Positions 1 to 6,553 are shown, counted from the first letter of the stretch. The stretch: 9,677 bases of DNA from Tenericutes bacterium ADurb.BinA155 (GCA_002068375.1 MVZL01000036.1:1-9677); one strand, 5' to 3'. Numbers and translations are program-made. The notes: a model not told the origin generated them from the letters alone.

Positions 1-2156
1 TCGTCGTCGCCGCGACCGGATCCGGCAAAACCTATTTGAGCGCGTTCGACGCCTTGAACTTTGGGGCAAAGCGTCTTCTTTATATCGTCCACCGCGACAC
101 GATTCTTCATGAAGCGATGGCCACGTTCATGCGGGTCTTTGGCACCACAAGAACCTATGGGCTTTATTCAGGCGACGTTCACGATCTTGAAAAAGATTTT
201 ATCTTCGCCTCGAACCAGTTATTGGCCCGGCATCTTGAGCTATTCGATAAGAATGAGTTCGACTACATCATCATCGATGAAGTCCACCACGCGGCCGCTT
301 CAACCTATCGGGCGATCATGGAGCACTTCGCTCCTCAATTTATGTTGGGCTTAACCGCGACGCCGGATCGGATGGACGAGCAGAACGTCTATGAGCTTTT
401 CCACAATAACGTCCCTTATGACCTCCGCCTCCGCGAAGCCTTAGAAAATAACCTGATCGTTCCGTTTAAGTATTACGGCATCCACGATAACCAGATTTCT
501 TATGAGGATGTCGATAATCCGGAGAAGATGCGACAGACGATTCTTCAAATCGCGAGCTCGCTCCACTGCGACTTCATCAAAGAGCAGATTGAGAAGTATC
601 GGCAAAAGGATAAAAAGCTTCGTTGCATCGGATTCTGCCATAGCGTTGAGCATGCGCGTCTCATGGCGGAGGGGATGTCTCAGCTCGGATACGAGTGTAC
701 CTATCTCTCCGGCTCCAATCAGACCGGGGAACGCCTCAAAGCCTTCCAAGATCTCCAAGACAAAGATAAGCCGCTTCAAATCATTTTCACCGTCGACATC
801 CTGAACGAAGGTATCGATATCCCTTCGATCAACATGGTCTTATTCTTACGCCCGACCCAATCCTCGACCATTTTCATCCAGCAACTCGGCCGCGGTCTTC
901 GTCATTATGAGGATAAGGAATACCTCACGGTCCTCGACTTCATTGCCAATTCCTATCTCCGCAGCGTCCAGATTGCGATGGCCTTAGGGTCCTTGAGTCA
1001 ATCCGGGACCGTCGATAAACGGACGATCGCCGATCACGTTCGGACCGATTTCAGCGCGATTGCGATCCCGGGCCTCGAGATTCACTTCGATAAGGATTCC
1101 GAAGAAGAGATTCTTCGTTCCATCGAGCACACGAACTTCAACCAGATCAATTTCCTCAAAGCCGATTATCAGAACTTCAAAGAATATCTGAAGCTCAAAC
1201 CCGGCGAATTCCCCATGCACACCGATTTCCTTAACGCCGAAGTCTCCGCGGACTTGCTCCGTTACACTCGGAAATACGAATCCTACTATGATTTCCTTGA
1301 AAAGATCGGAGAGCCGAACGTCCCCTTCTTCAATCCCGATGAAGTCGCGGTGATTCGGACTCTTTCGTTCTTTTTACCCTTGATCCGTCCTTATGAATAC
1401 GAGATCGTCCAAGCCTTGCTTGAAGGCGAAAAGAAAGAAGCGGAGCTTGAGGAAATCTGCAAGCAAAGCGAAGGCTTTGATATCGAAAGTTTCCACCACG
1501 CTTTAAAGGTTCTTCAAAACCAAGTCGTCTTCACGCACACCGGTTCCTTCATTCCTTTGATTAAGCACGAAGGCGCCGTCTATACCTTGACCTTTGAAGT
1601 CGCGACCGAAACCTTTGGGAACTGGATCAAAGACTTGCTCCGTTATGGCTTAGAACGTTATCAGATCGAATATTCCACGAAGCCCGGCCTCTTAAAGCTC
1701 TATGCGCCGTATACCGGACCGAAAGCCTTCATGGCGCTCAATAACGACAACATGTTCTATATGTCCGGGGTCCACTACTTGAATCATGGTCGTGACCTCT
1801 GCCTTTTCGTGAATCTCAACAAAGATAGCCAGCCCGAGGAACGCCTGAAATATAAGGACCGTTTCCTCTCGAACAAGATCCTCCAATGGGAGAGTCAAAC
1901 CGAGACGACATTAACGAATACCAAGGGTCTCCGTCTCATGAAACAAGGCGTCGCTCATATTTTTGCTCGTAAGGTCAAGAAAGAGGACGGAATCGAAACC
2001 CCGTTTATCTACCTTGGCGAAGGAAGTTTGACCAATCCGCGCGTGAGCGATAACCCGGCCCATGCTCTCCTATTTGATATCGTGCTTAAAAATGAAGTAC
2101 CGGAAGGATACAAATATGACTTCGGAATCGAAGACGTCGACGAAAAAAAGAACTAG
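1..2156 (+). CDS. DEAD/DEAH-box SF2 helicase with C-terminal DUF3427 (5' end outside window)
   Basis: An ATP-dependent SF2 helicase/translocase, expected to act on DNA. The frame is already open at base 3 and the Walker A motif ATGSGKT lies at 12-32, so the true start is off the left edge; the TTG at 36 is internal. Visible motifs, in order: DEVH (motif II) at 276-287, GLTATP (motif III) at 348-365, a second RecA domain containing TVDILNEGIDIP, and QLGRGLR (motif VI) at 882-902. The last ~150 residues carry the hallmarks of DUF3427: a YKDRFLS/WESQ stretch, then PFIYLGEG and a final VPEGY. Family members usually run to 900-1,050 residues and often have an N-terminal phospholipase D-like nuclease domain, which here would be off-window. 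Such proteins are generally linked to DNA repair, restriction or defence, but no reaction is proven. The gene overlaps the following Nudix gene by 41 nt, suggesting translational coupling. Family is confident; biological role is not. Confidence 0.95.
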   Translation, partial: VVAATGSGKTYLSAFDALNFGAKRLLYIVHRDTILHEAMATFMRVFGTTRTYGLYSGDVHDLEKDFIFASNQLLARHLELFDKNEFDYIIIDEVHHAAASTYRAIMEHFAPQFMLGLTATPDRMDEQNVYELFHNNVPYDLRLREALENNLIVPFKYYGIHDNQISYEDVDNPEKMRQTILQIASSLHCDFIKEQIEKYRQKDKKLRCIGFCHSVEHARLMAEGMSQLGYECTYLSGSNQTGERLKAFQDLQDKDKPLQIIFTVDILNEGIDIPSINMVLFLRPTQSSTIFIQQLGRGLRHYEDKEYLTVLDFIANSYLRSVQIAMALGSLSQSGTVDKRTIADHVRTDFSAIAIPGLEIHFDKDSEEEILRSIEHTNFNQINFLKADYQNFKEYLKLKPGEFPMHTDFLNAEVSADLLRYTRKYESYYDFLEKIGEPNVPFFNPDEVAVIRTLSFFLPLIRPYEYEIVQALLEGEKKEAELEEICKQSEGFDIESFHHALKVLQNQVVFTHTGSFIPLIKHEGAVYTLTFEVATETFGNWIKDLLRYGLERYQIEYSTKPGLLKLYAPYTGPKAFMALNNDNMFYMSGVHYLNHGRDLCLFVNLNKDSQPEERLKYKDRFLSNKILQWESQTETTLTNTKGLRLMKQGVAHIFARKVKKEDGIETPFIYLGEGSLTNPRVSDNPAHALLFDIVLKNEVPEGYKYDFGIEDVDEKKN

Positions 2157-2529
2157 AGTCGTCGCGGCAATTCTTCAAAAAGACGCGAAGATTTTCGCGG
2201 CCCAACGCGCTTATGGTTTTCTTAAAGGAAAGTGGGAATTCCCTGGGGGCAAAATCGAAGCAGGCGAAACCCCAGAGCAGGCTCTTGTCCGTGAGATCAA
2301 AGAAGAACTCGACACCGAAATTGTCGTCGATTCTTTCTTCATGAATGTTCAATACGAATATCCGGAATTCATCCTCGATATGGATGTCTTCCTTTGTCAC
2401 GTTAAAACAGGACGTCTTGAGATCGAACAAGGAATTCATATGGCCGAAGCTTGGCTAGCCAAATCCGACCTTCAAGAAGAAGATTGGTGCCCGGCCGATC
2501 AGCTCATCGTCAGTAAATTAAAAAAGTAG
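2116..2529 (+). CDS. MutT-type Nudix hydrolase ((deoxy)nucleoside triphosphate pyrophosphohydrolase)
   Basis: A 137-residue Nudix enzyme expected to hydrolyse a (deoxy)nucleoside triphosphate to the monophosphate and pyrophosphate, as in sanitising of oxidised dNTPs. The Nudix box is clear: G45-x5-E51-x7-R59-E60-x2-E63-E64, with the usual later Gly replaced by Asp66, a variant common in the MutT branch annotated as pyrophosphohydrolase. The motif KWEFPGGK precedes the box. I chose the ATG at 2116 over ATGs at 2062 and 2092 because AAGGA at 2104-2108 sits 7 nt upstream and because homologues begin shortly before the RVVAAIL strand. The gene starts inside the helicase gene (41-nt overlap, different frame) and its stop lies within the terminator stem. 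The true substrate (8-oxo-dGTP, 5-methyl-dCTP or another nucleotide) cannot be told from sequence. Confidence 0.92.
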   Translation: MTSESKTSTKKRTRVVAAILQKDAKIFAAQRAYGFLKGKWEFPGGKIEAGETPEQALVREIKEELDTEIVVDSFFMNVQYEYPEFILDMDVFLCHVKTGRLEIEQGIHMAEAWLAKSDLQEEDWCPADQLIVSKLKK

Positions 2530-2548
2530 CGAACGGTCGCTACTTTTT
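2517..2548 (+). terminator. Bidirectional intrinsic terminator of the helicase-Nudix unit
   Basis: A perfect 12-bp stem (2521-2532 with 2537-2548) closes a 4-nt ACGG loop. Each arm carries a run of five A or T, so the hairpin ends in a T-run on either strand. It contains the TAG stop of the Nudix gene. It lies 21 nt from the end of the convergent membrane-protein gene, so it probably terminates both transcripts. Confidence 0.9.
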
Positions 2549-2569
2549 ATTTGATTCAATCAATGGGGC

Positions 2570-4108
2570 TTAGCTATTCACGACCCCATTAGCCCCGTTC
2601 TCGCCCCGGATGAATTTAAAGCACCCTGAGGAGTAATTTCCCGTCGAAGAAACGCTGCCGCTCCTGCCGTTATAAGTAACGGATCCATTCGCAACGTAAA
2701 TCGGCCGGCCTGCCGTGCCTCCAGCTCCTGGAGTCCCATCTCTTCCGTTATGGCTCCAAAGTCCAAAGACTCCCATAAACCAGCCATGCTTGCCGCCATT
2801 GCCACCGCGGCCGCCATCCCCAGTCGAAACTGAGAAGACGGAATCGGCTGAAGAGTCAAGAAGCTTAAGCGTCTTGACCCGGAAGCCATTCACCGAGGAA
2901 TAGCCCGGGGTTCCATCGGTCCCGTTGCAATCGTTTTCAACGACTGTCGAGGTTTGCCCGTTAGTCCCACTCTTTCCGCTCGCTCCGTCTTTGGTCTCCA
3001 TGGTAAATGAGGACTTATCACCCGCGGCGATAAGGCTGAGATTCACTTTCGGAGCATCAAAAACATAGTAGCTTGAACTTCCGGTCTCAGTGGCGTTCGG
3101 ATAGGAGACGTCGTTGGATCCAGAGAATTTAAGGTTGAGATCAAACGAAGCATTCGACTGGAAAAGAAGATCGCTTGCCCGGATAGAGCTTAACCCCAAA
3201 GTCAAAGCTGTCGTCCGACCCGAAGGAACGGAAAACGAGAAGTAGGCGTAACGGCTGCTCGCGTTATAAATGACGAGGTCTTTAACCGTATTCGGGATCG
3301 AAATCGTGCTGTCATAGGGATTCGAAAAGGAGTAATAAACATCGACGACTTCATGAGACGAAAGGCTCGAAGAAATAGAACTGGCCGAAGTGAGCGGTGA
3401 AGTCATGGAACCCAAAATAAACGGGGTGCGACCCGCCGGAGATAAGCTGTTCGAATTCACGGCGATTTCTTTGTTCTTGTTGGCGATCGAGTTCGTGACG
3501 GCGACCGTGATCACAATTCCGGTCACAACGGTCGAACTGATGATGCCTAAAATCAAACCAGTCTTGCGATGACGATGGGCAATCGCTTCTTTTTCTTCCG
3601 GAGTCAAAGGCTTGGGTGGAACTGGGGCGGGCGTCGGCTCTTTTGGCGCTGGCGCGGCTACGGCGGTCATATCAGAGACCCGCGATAGATTGGGCCCTTC
3701 TTGCTCGCCCGTTTGAGTGATCGTCACGTGATGACGAGGGCCCGGGATGCAAAGGACAATCAAAGAAAGGATCGGGAAAACGAACCACCAAGCAATCGAA
3801 ATCTGCGAATAGGAAGACTTGTTGGTGACATAGAGGACGCCGGTTAAGGTTGAAATATCGTCGAGGGTCCCACTGCCGAGATAGGCTTTGCCCGTATTGG
3901 TAATCGCCACGAAACTGTAATTATCTTTAGAACCAATGTTCTGCCAAATCTTGATTTGGGTCACCGTCAAAAGCTCGTAACCTGAAGAGGGCCCAGACGA
4001 AGAAGCAAACCCATAAGAAAAGCTGAAGATTCCGTAGATGGCGAGCATCCCAAAAATCAGGGCCGTCACCACCAACATTTTCAAAACAAACCTTCCAAAG
4101 CCACCCAT
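2570..4108 (-). CDS. Membrane protein of unknown function with Ser-rich and Gly-rich outer region
   Basis: I do not recognise a named family. The 512 residues show three hydrophobic segments (about 11-35, 104-122 and 184-206). A Pro-rich linker (about 152-170, alternating P with A, T, E and K) followed by the charged stretch EEKEAIAHRHRK precedes the third segment. The last ~300 residues, probably extracellular, begin with a Ser-rich stalk (about 235-252), continue as a strand-rich region (255-370), and end in blocks of DGxxGxxG and GGxGG type (373-400, 430-470) with Cys394 and Cys496. Gly-rich blocks like these are seen in polyglycine-helix or beta-solenoid surface proteins; that comparison is inference. 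The start is uncertain: ATG at 4108 has no ribosome binding site, whereas ATG at 4078 (residue 11) has GGAAGG 12 nt upstream and fits the -10 at 4121-4126 better. Either start keeps all three membrane segments. It converges on the helicase unit. Confidence 0.85.
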   Translation of the reverse strand: MGGFGRFVLKMLVVTALIFGMLAIYGIFSFSYGFASSSGPSSGYELLTVTQIKIWQNIGSKDNYSFVAITNTGKAYLGSGTLDDISTLTGVLYVTNKSSYSQISIAWWFVFPILSLIVLCIPGPRHHVTITQTGEQEGPNLSRVSDMTAVAAPAPKEPTPAPVPPKPLTPEEKEAIAHRHRKTGLILGIISSTVVTGIVITVAVTNSIANKNKEIAVNSNSLSPAGRTPFILGSMTSPLTSASSISSSLSSHEVVDVYYSFSNPYDSTISIPNTVKDLVIYNASSRYAYFSFSVPSGRTTALTLGLSSIRASDLLFQSNASFDLNLKFSGSNDVSYPNATETGSSSYYVFDAPKVNLSLIAAGDKSSFTMETKDGASGKSGTNGQTSTVVENDCNGTDGTPGYSSVNGFRVKTLKLLDSSADSVFSVSTGDGGRGGNGGKHGWFMGVFGLWSHNGRDGTPGAGGTAGRPIYVANGSVTYNGRSGSVSSTGNYSSGCFKFIRGENGANGVVNS

Positions 4109-4120
4109 ACGTTTTCAATG

Positions 4121-4126
4121 ATTATA
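4121..4126 (-). promoter_or_regulatory. Consensus -10 box of the membrane-protein gene
   Basis: On the minus strand this reads TATAAT, a perfect -10 hexamer, 12 nt before the ATG at 4108. No good -35 box is seen at 16-18 nt. A start point 6-7 nt downstream would leave almost no leader before 4108 but about 36 nt before the alternative ATG at 4078. Confidence 0.5.
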
Positions 4127-4299
4127 AACTTTACCGGCCTTTTTGGAGTAACAATTTGTCATAAAAAGCCTTGCTTTCCATTAGAAGAGCAAAAAAAGAA
4201 AAGGCCTAAAGAAGATTCCTTTGTTTCCTCGAGCCTTCATAAAACGCTGTCCCATTTTGTGGCCAACGTTTCTCGGTTTCCCTAGCAATGCTGACCAAG

Positions 4300-4383
4300 T
4301 ACTTACCATGTTTCTTACCATGTTACTTACCATGTTTCTTACCATGTTACTTACCATGTTTCTTACCATGTTACTTACCATGA
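4300..4383. repeat. 12-bp tandem array, seven copies (24-bp higher-order unit)
   Basis: Seven head-to-tail 12-mers alternate strictly between TACTTACCATGT and TTCTTACCATGT, giving three and a half copies of a 24-bp unit. The last copy ends in A instead of T. The alternation shows that the array grew by duplication of 24-bp dimers. No spacers are present, so this is a minisatellite rather than a CRISPR array. Confidence 0.95.
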
Positions 4384-4515
4384 TCAAAAGATTGCCCGTC
4401 ATTGAAATCCCTTGGGCTTATGACTCGTATATCATCTCGGTCATTGAGAGACCGAAGGAATGGTGCTCCGGTTTCTTGAACCTCCGCGTAAGGGATCTCC
4501 AGGGTCTGATGCGCC

Positions 4516-4707
4516 TTAGAAACGCTTCGTCCAATGGGAACAGGAACCTAAGGCGGGCATAGCCGCTCCCTTCATTCCTCCCCCACTACAAAGACCGGAA
4601 TCCCCGGAAGAATAGGTGACGAGGTTCCCGAGAGCGTTCCCACTCGAATGCCCACACCAATGGGAACAGGTCGCACAGCAACGATAAGACGAGATTAAGG
4701 TAGCCAT
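4516..4707 (-). CDS. Small Cys-rich protein, candidate zinc-binding
   Basis: A 63-residue ORF with six Cys: Cys10, Cys11, Cys14, Cys18, Cys40 and Cys56. The pattern C11-x2-C14 ... C40 ... C56, with CSHW occurring at both ends (14-17 and 56-59), suggests a four-Cys metal site or a disulfide-knotted small protein. I have an impression, not verified, that short proteins with CCxCxxW ... GxC ... CxxW spacing recur in gut bacteria. The ATG at 4707 is preceded by a plausible promoter (TTAGCA at 4748-4753, 16-nt spacer, TATACT at 4726-4731) and an AT-rich leader of about a dozen bases without a clear ribosome binding site. There is no signal peptide or membrane segment. The two CSHW regions share an identical 14-bp DNA sequence (4531-4544 and 4657-4670). 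It could still be a chance frame. Confidence 0.55.
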   Translation of the reverse strand: MATLISSYRCCATCSHWCGHSSGNALGNLVTYSSGDSGLCSGGGMKGAAMPALGSCSHWTKRF

Positions 4708-4725
4708 AGTTATATTTCTTTTCTT

Positions 4726-4753
4726 AGTATAGTCCCTTCTTCATCCTTGCTAA
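4726..4753 (-). promoter_or_regulatory. Putative promoter of the Cys-rich ORF
   Basis: On the minus strand: TTAGCA (4 of 6 matches to TTGACA), a 16-nt spacer, then TATACT (5 of 6 matches to TATAAT). The -10 ends 18 nt before the ATG at 4707. It is correctly placed and oriented for the small ORF and for nothing else nearby. Confidence 0.45.
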
Positions 4754-4773
4754 CTTGCACTTTCTCATCTTAA

Positions 4774-5022
4774 AGGCGGGAAGGAGCCTTCCCGTTTTTC
4801 CTATTGAAAGAGTATTGCCGTGCCCTCAAGAAGATTGATCTGCCCAATACCCTTACGAGTTTAGGAACGGACCTCTTCTATGGCGATGCCGATACGATCG
4901 AGGTGGATGTCCAATATACGATGGAAGAGGCGGCTGCTTTGGGAGCGAGGACCTTACCCGGTTCCTGGTGCTATAGCTTAGTCGCCGCGGATAAAGTCAA
5001 ATACGGGGTCGCCCCGGAGTGA
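4774..5022 (+). pseudogene. Severed C-terminus of a BspA-type LRR protein
   Basis: The frame is open from 4774 to the TGA at 5020-5022. It contains LKKIDLPNTLTSLGTDLFYG, which fits the LRR_5 repeat pattern of the intact protein at the right edge (LTSVVIPSSVTSIG...F), then a tail with EVDVQYTMEEAAALGA and KVKYGVAPE typical of the C-terminal end of such secreted proteins. Only one repeat is left. There is no ribosome binding site, no signal peptide, and a terminator lies directly before it, so the frame probably is not expressed as a protein. The TTG at 4804 is not a convincing start. It still has its own terminator downstream, consistent with the 3' end of a once longer gene. An expressed 72-residue peptide cannot be excluded. 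Confidence 0.5.
4777..4799 (+). terminator. Intrinsic terminator with no surviving upstream gene
   Basis: A perfect 7-bp stem CGGGAAG/CTTCCCG around the loop GAGC is followed by five T. It is oriented for plus-strand transcripts, yet no supported plus-strand gene lies between 2529 and here. It may be a leftover from a lost gene. Confidence 0.8.
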
Positions 5023-5034
5023 GACTACTTGAGG

Positions 5035-5072
5035 AAGACGGGACGGGACCTTCAGCCCCTCCCGTCTTTTTT
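5035..5072 (+). terminator. Intrinsic terminator after the LRR remnant
   Basis: A 9-bp stem AAGACGGGA (5035-5043) with TCCCGTCTT (5060-5068) closes a GC-rich 16-nt loop and ends in six T. It starts 12 nt after the stop of the LRR remnant. Confidence 0.8.
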
Positions 5073-5120
5073 AGCTTTCGCCTTAGGAAGAAGGTCCTTT
5101 CTCTTAACTCATAAGCCCAA

Positions 5121-5146
5121 AGAAAAGCCCATCGCTAAGGATGGGC
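5121..5146 (-). terminator. Intrinsic terminator for a minus-strand gene
   Basis: On the minus strand a 7-bp stem GCCCATC/GATGGGC with a 6-nt loop is followed by TTTTCTTT. It lies 25 nt past the TAA at 5171-5173 of the decayed minus-strand frame. This is the main reason to think a real gene once ended there. Confidence 0.75.
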
Positions 5147-5170
5147 CTTCGGGTCGCTCTTGTTATTCGG

Positions 5171-5509
5171 TTAAGCGCAGACGGAACTGACCCAAGCGAT
5201 GACGTTGCTCGCGGCGGTTCCGCTCCGCTCCGCTTCGGTATGGCCTTGGCCATAGACTAAGCAGAAGTCGACGTCGCTGACCGCGGAATTATTCTCCAAG
5301 GCTAACGCCAAGTTCTTTTTATTGGAATTAGACCTGAAGAAAAAAGGGTGAGATCGCCCCGCTTTCGGTTAGTCAATCAGGCACGCCATGTATTGAGGAA
5401 TCGTCCGAACTAAGCCATCGTTTCCGACATTGCCATCGACCAATTTATAGTTGGCTTTCACGTGATAACGCGAATAATCGCCAAGGACCGTCCGCAGCGA
5501 TTTCGCAAT
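5171..5509 (-). pseudogene. Decayed minus-strand gene, interrupted by an in-frame TAA
   Basis: Read on the minus strand, the stretch from 5509 gives IAKSLRTVLGDYSRYHVKAN and continues to QYMACLID, then a TAA at 5369-5371. In the same frame the sequence resumes with PKAGRSHPFFFRSNSNKKN and runs through LALALENNSAVSDVDFCLVY to WVSSVCA and a TAA at 5171-5173. Both halves have protein-like composition, and a matching terminator lies 25 nt downstream, so I infer one former gene broken by a nonsense mutation. Its 5' part runs into the 33-bp tandem array, and no promoter or ribosome binding site is visible. I recognise no family, though the composition (small residues, few charges, late Cys) resembles a secreted protein. 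The frame could be fortuitous. Confidence 0.35.
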
Positions 5510-5510
5510 G

Positions 5511-5616
5511 CCCGTTTTCTCCCCTTCTCGCCCATTTTTCAAGGGAGTTTTTGCCTCTTCCGTCACATTTTTCAAGGGAGTTTTTGGCTCTTCCGTCACA
5601 TTTTTCAAGGGAGTTT
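5511..5616. repeat. 33-bp tandem array, about 2.6 clear copies plus a degenerate one
   Basis: Unit 1 is 5531-5563, unit 2 is 5564-5596, and unit 3 is cut after 20 bases (5597-5616). The core is ATTTTTCAAGGGAGTTTTTG followed by a CTCTTCCGTCAC-like part. Units 1 and 2 differ at very few positions. The bases before unit 1 (5511-5530) look like the second half of a diverged copy. Because 33 is a multiple of three, both strands stay open through the array, producing long but meaningless frames. Confidence 0.9.
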
Positions 5617-5714
5617 AGGTTTAACCTGCCCCATGGCTGCAGGAAAAATGAGCCCACTTAATTCTGATGAAACGTCCTAAGAAGATCAGAGGAAGATCCC
5701 CCATTCTTTTTTCC

Positions 5715-5743
5715 GTGAAAGTCCGCTTAATGGCGAGTAGAAT
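5715..5743 (+). promoter_or_regulatory. Promoter of the secreted-protein gene
   Basis: GTGAAA (4 of 6 to TTGACA) at 5715-5720, a 17-nt spacer, then TAGAAT (5 of 6 to TATAAT) at 5738-5743. The expected start point is near 5750, leaving a short leader with AAGGA at 5757-5761, 9 nt before the ATG. Confidence 0.6.
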
Positions 5744-5770
5744 ACCCCTCGGTATTAAGGAATTATAAAC

Positions 5771-6439
5771 ATGAATCCGTCCAAGAAAATGATGCGATTA
5801 TCTCTTCTCGCCCTCACTTCCGTTTTAGCGGTCGCTGGGGTCGCCACCGCTTCCTATCTTTATGGGAAGGATCCCCGCTTTGTCGAGGGGACCCCGAGCG
5901 CCAAATCGTTAGTCTTCTCCGATGGAACTGCTACTGCGATCCCTCTCGTCTTAAATAAGAACGTCGGAGAGATCCATGGGGGCATGATGACCGCGGCCGT
6001 GAGCACCGATGGCGGAGTGATGCAACTTGGCCAGGTCCGTAAAGAATCCACTGGATATTATGATTTCATCCTCGTTTGGGATGCCGGTACGGTCGGAAAT
6101 TCCGTAACCTTTTTTGTCTCGGCGATGAATATCACTAGCGTTACGGTCGCTGGTGAGAGTTCGGCCTACACCGATGGAACCCGTTGCACCCTGGCCTTCA
6201 TCGGTTATCCGAATTCCTTAAGCTTTACGGAAGGTGCTGCGGTAACAGAGAGCGGCTTAACCGGTTCCTTAGGGACCCCAACCGCTTATAGTTCAACCGT
6301 GACCCCCGGAAGCGGCGATACGAGTCTCGTCACCGCTTCAGGTTTCAGTAACGTGAAGACCATTGCTTTTAAGGTCACCGCGAAGCAAATTGGCAATACC
6401 GCTCACTTCAAGTCCTTCACCGTGAACTGGGCTTGCTAA
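5771..6439 (+). CDS. Secreted protein of unknown function with N-terminal signal peptide
   Basis: A 222-residue protein. Residues 1-30 form a signal peptide: NPSKKMMR is basic, LSLLALTSVLAVAGVATA is hydrophobic, and cleavage may fall near ATAS or after it. This ending, followed by YLYGKD, resembles the SipW-dependent signal class of TasA/CalY-like proteins, but that is tentative. The mature part is strand-rich with few charges: VTFFVSAMNITSVTVAG in the middle and IAFKVTAKQIGNTAHFKSFT near the end, like one beta-sandwich. Two Cys (139 and the last residue, 222) could form a disulfide. There is no LPXTG, membrane tail or other anchor. The start is supported by AAGGA 9 nt upstream and a promoter before that. 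It is a single-gene transcription unit, closed by a strong terminator. The family is not recognised; a surface or matrix role is inference. Confidence 0.9.
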   Translation: MNPSKKMMRLSLLALTSVLAVAGVATASYLYGKDPRFVEGTPSAKSLVFSDGTATAIPLVLNKNVGEIHGGMMTAAVSTDGGVMQLGQVRKESTGYYDFILVWDAGTVGNSVTFFVSAMNITSVTVAGESSAYTDGTRCTLAFIGYPNSLSFTEGAAVTESGLTGSLGTPTAYSSTVTPGSGDTSLVTASGFSNVKTIAFKVTAKQIGNTAHFKSFTVNWAC

Positions 6440-6464
6440 GAAACAAACACGCTTTTTATCTTAG

Positions 6465-6493
6465 GGCGAGAAGAAAACCTTCTCGCCTTTTTT
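6465..6493 (+). terminator. Intrinsic terminator of the secreted-protein gene
   Basis: A perfect 9-bp stem GGCGAGAAG (6465-6473) with CTTCTCGCC (6479-6487), loop AAAAC, then TTTTTT and a further T-rich run. It starts 26 nt past the stop. Confidence 0.92.
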
Positions 6494-6553
6494 CTTTTTG
6501 GGGCCAAAGGGCAAATTCCAGGCTATATAAAAGGTGAGAAAGGGCATCTTCCT

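Larger units (their letters stand above)
4109..4515. other. Intergenic stretch without a supported gene
   Basis: Between the membrane-protein gene and the Cys-rich ORF there is the promoter of the former, a small AT-rich hairpin around 4160-4180, the 12-bp tandem array (4300-4383), and an isolated 6-bp hairpin (TCGGTC...GACCGA) near 4438-4456. Reading frames on both strands through the array are repeat artefacts, because the unit is a multiple of three and has no stop. I see no protein-like sequence in the rest. Confidence 0.6.

Noticed and set aside
4300..4383. CRISPR array
   Set aside because: The copies are directly abutting with no unique spacers; the same holds for the 33-bp array at 5511-5616.
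4221..4562. Plus-strand and minus-strand open frames across the 12-bp array (repeated Met-Val/Leu-Thr patterns)
   Set aside because: The 12-bp unit is a multiple of three and has no stop, so frames stay open automatically. There is no ribosome binding site and no protein pattern outside the array.
5445..5680. Repeat-containing small proteins on both strands of the 33-bp array
   Set aside because: Several frames on both strands read through because of the repeat period. None has a start with a ribosome binding site.
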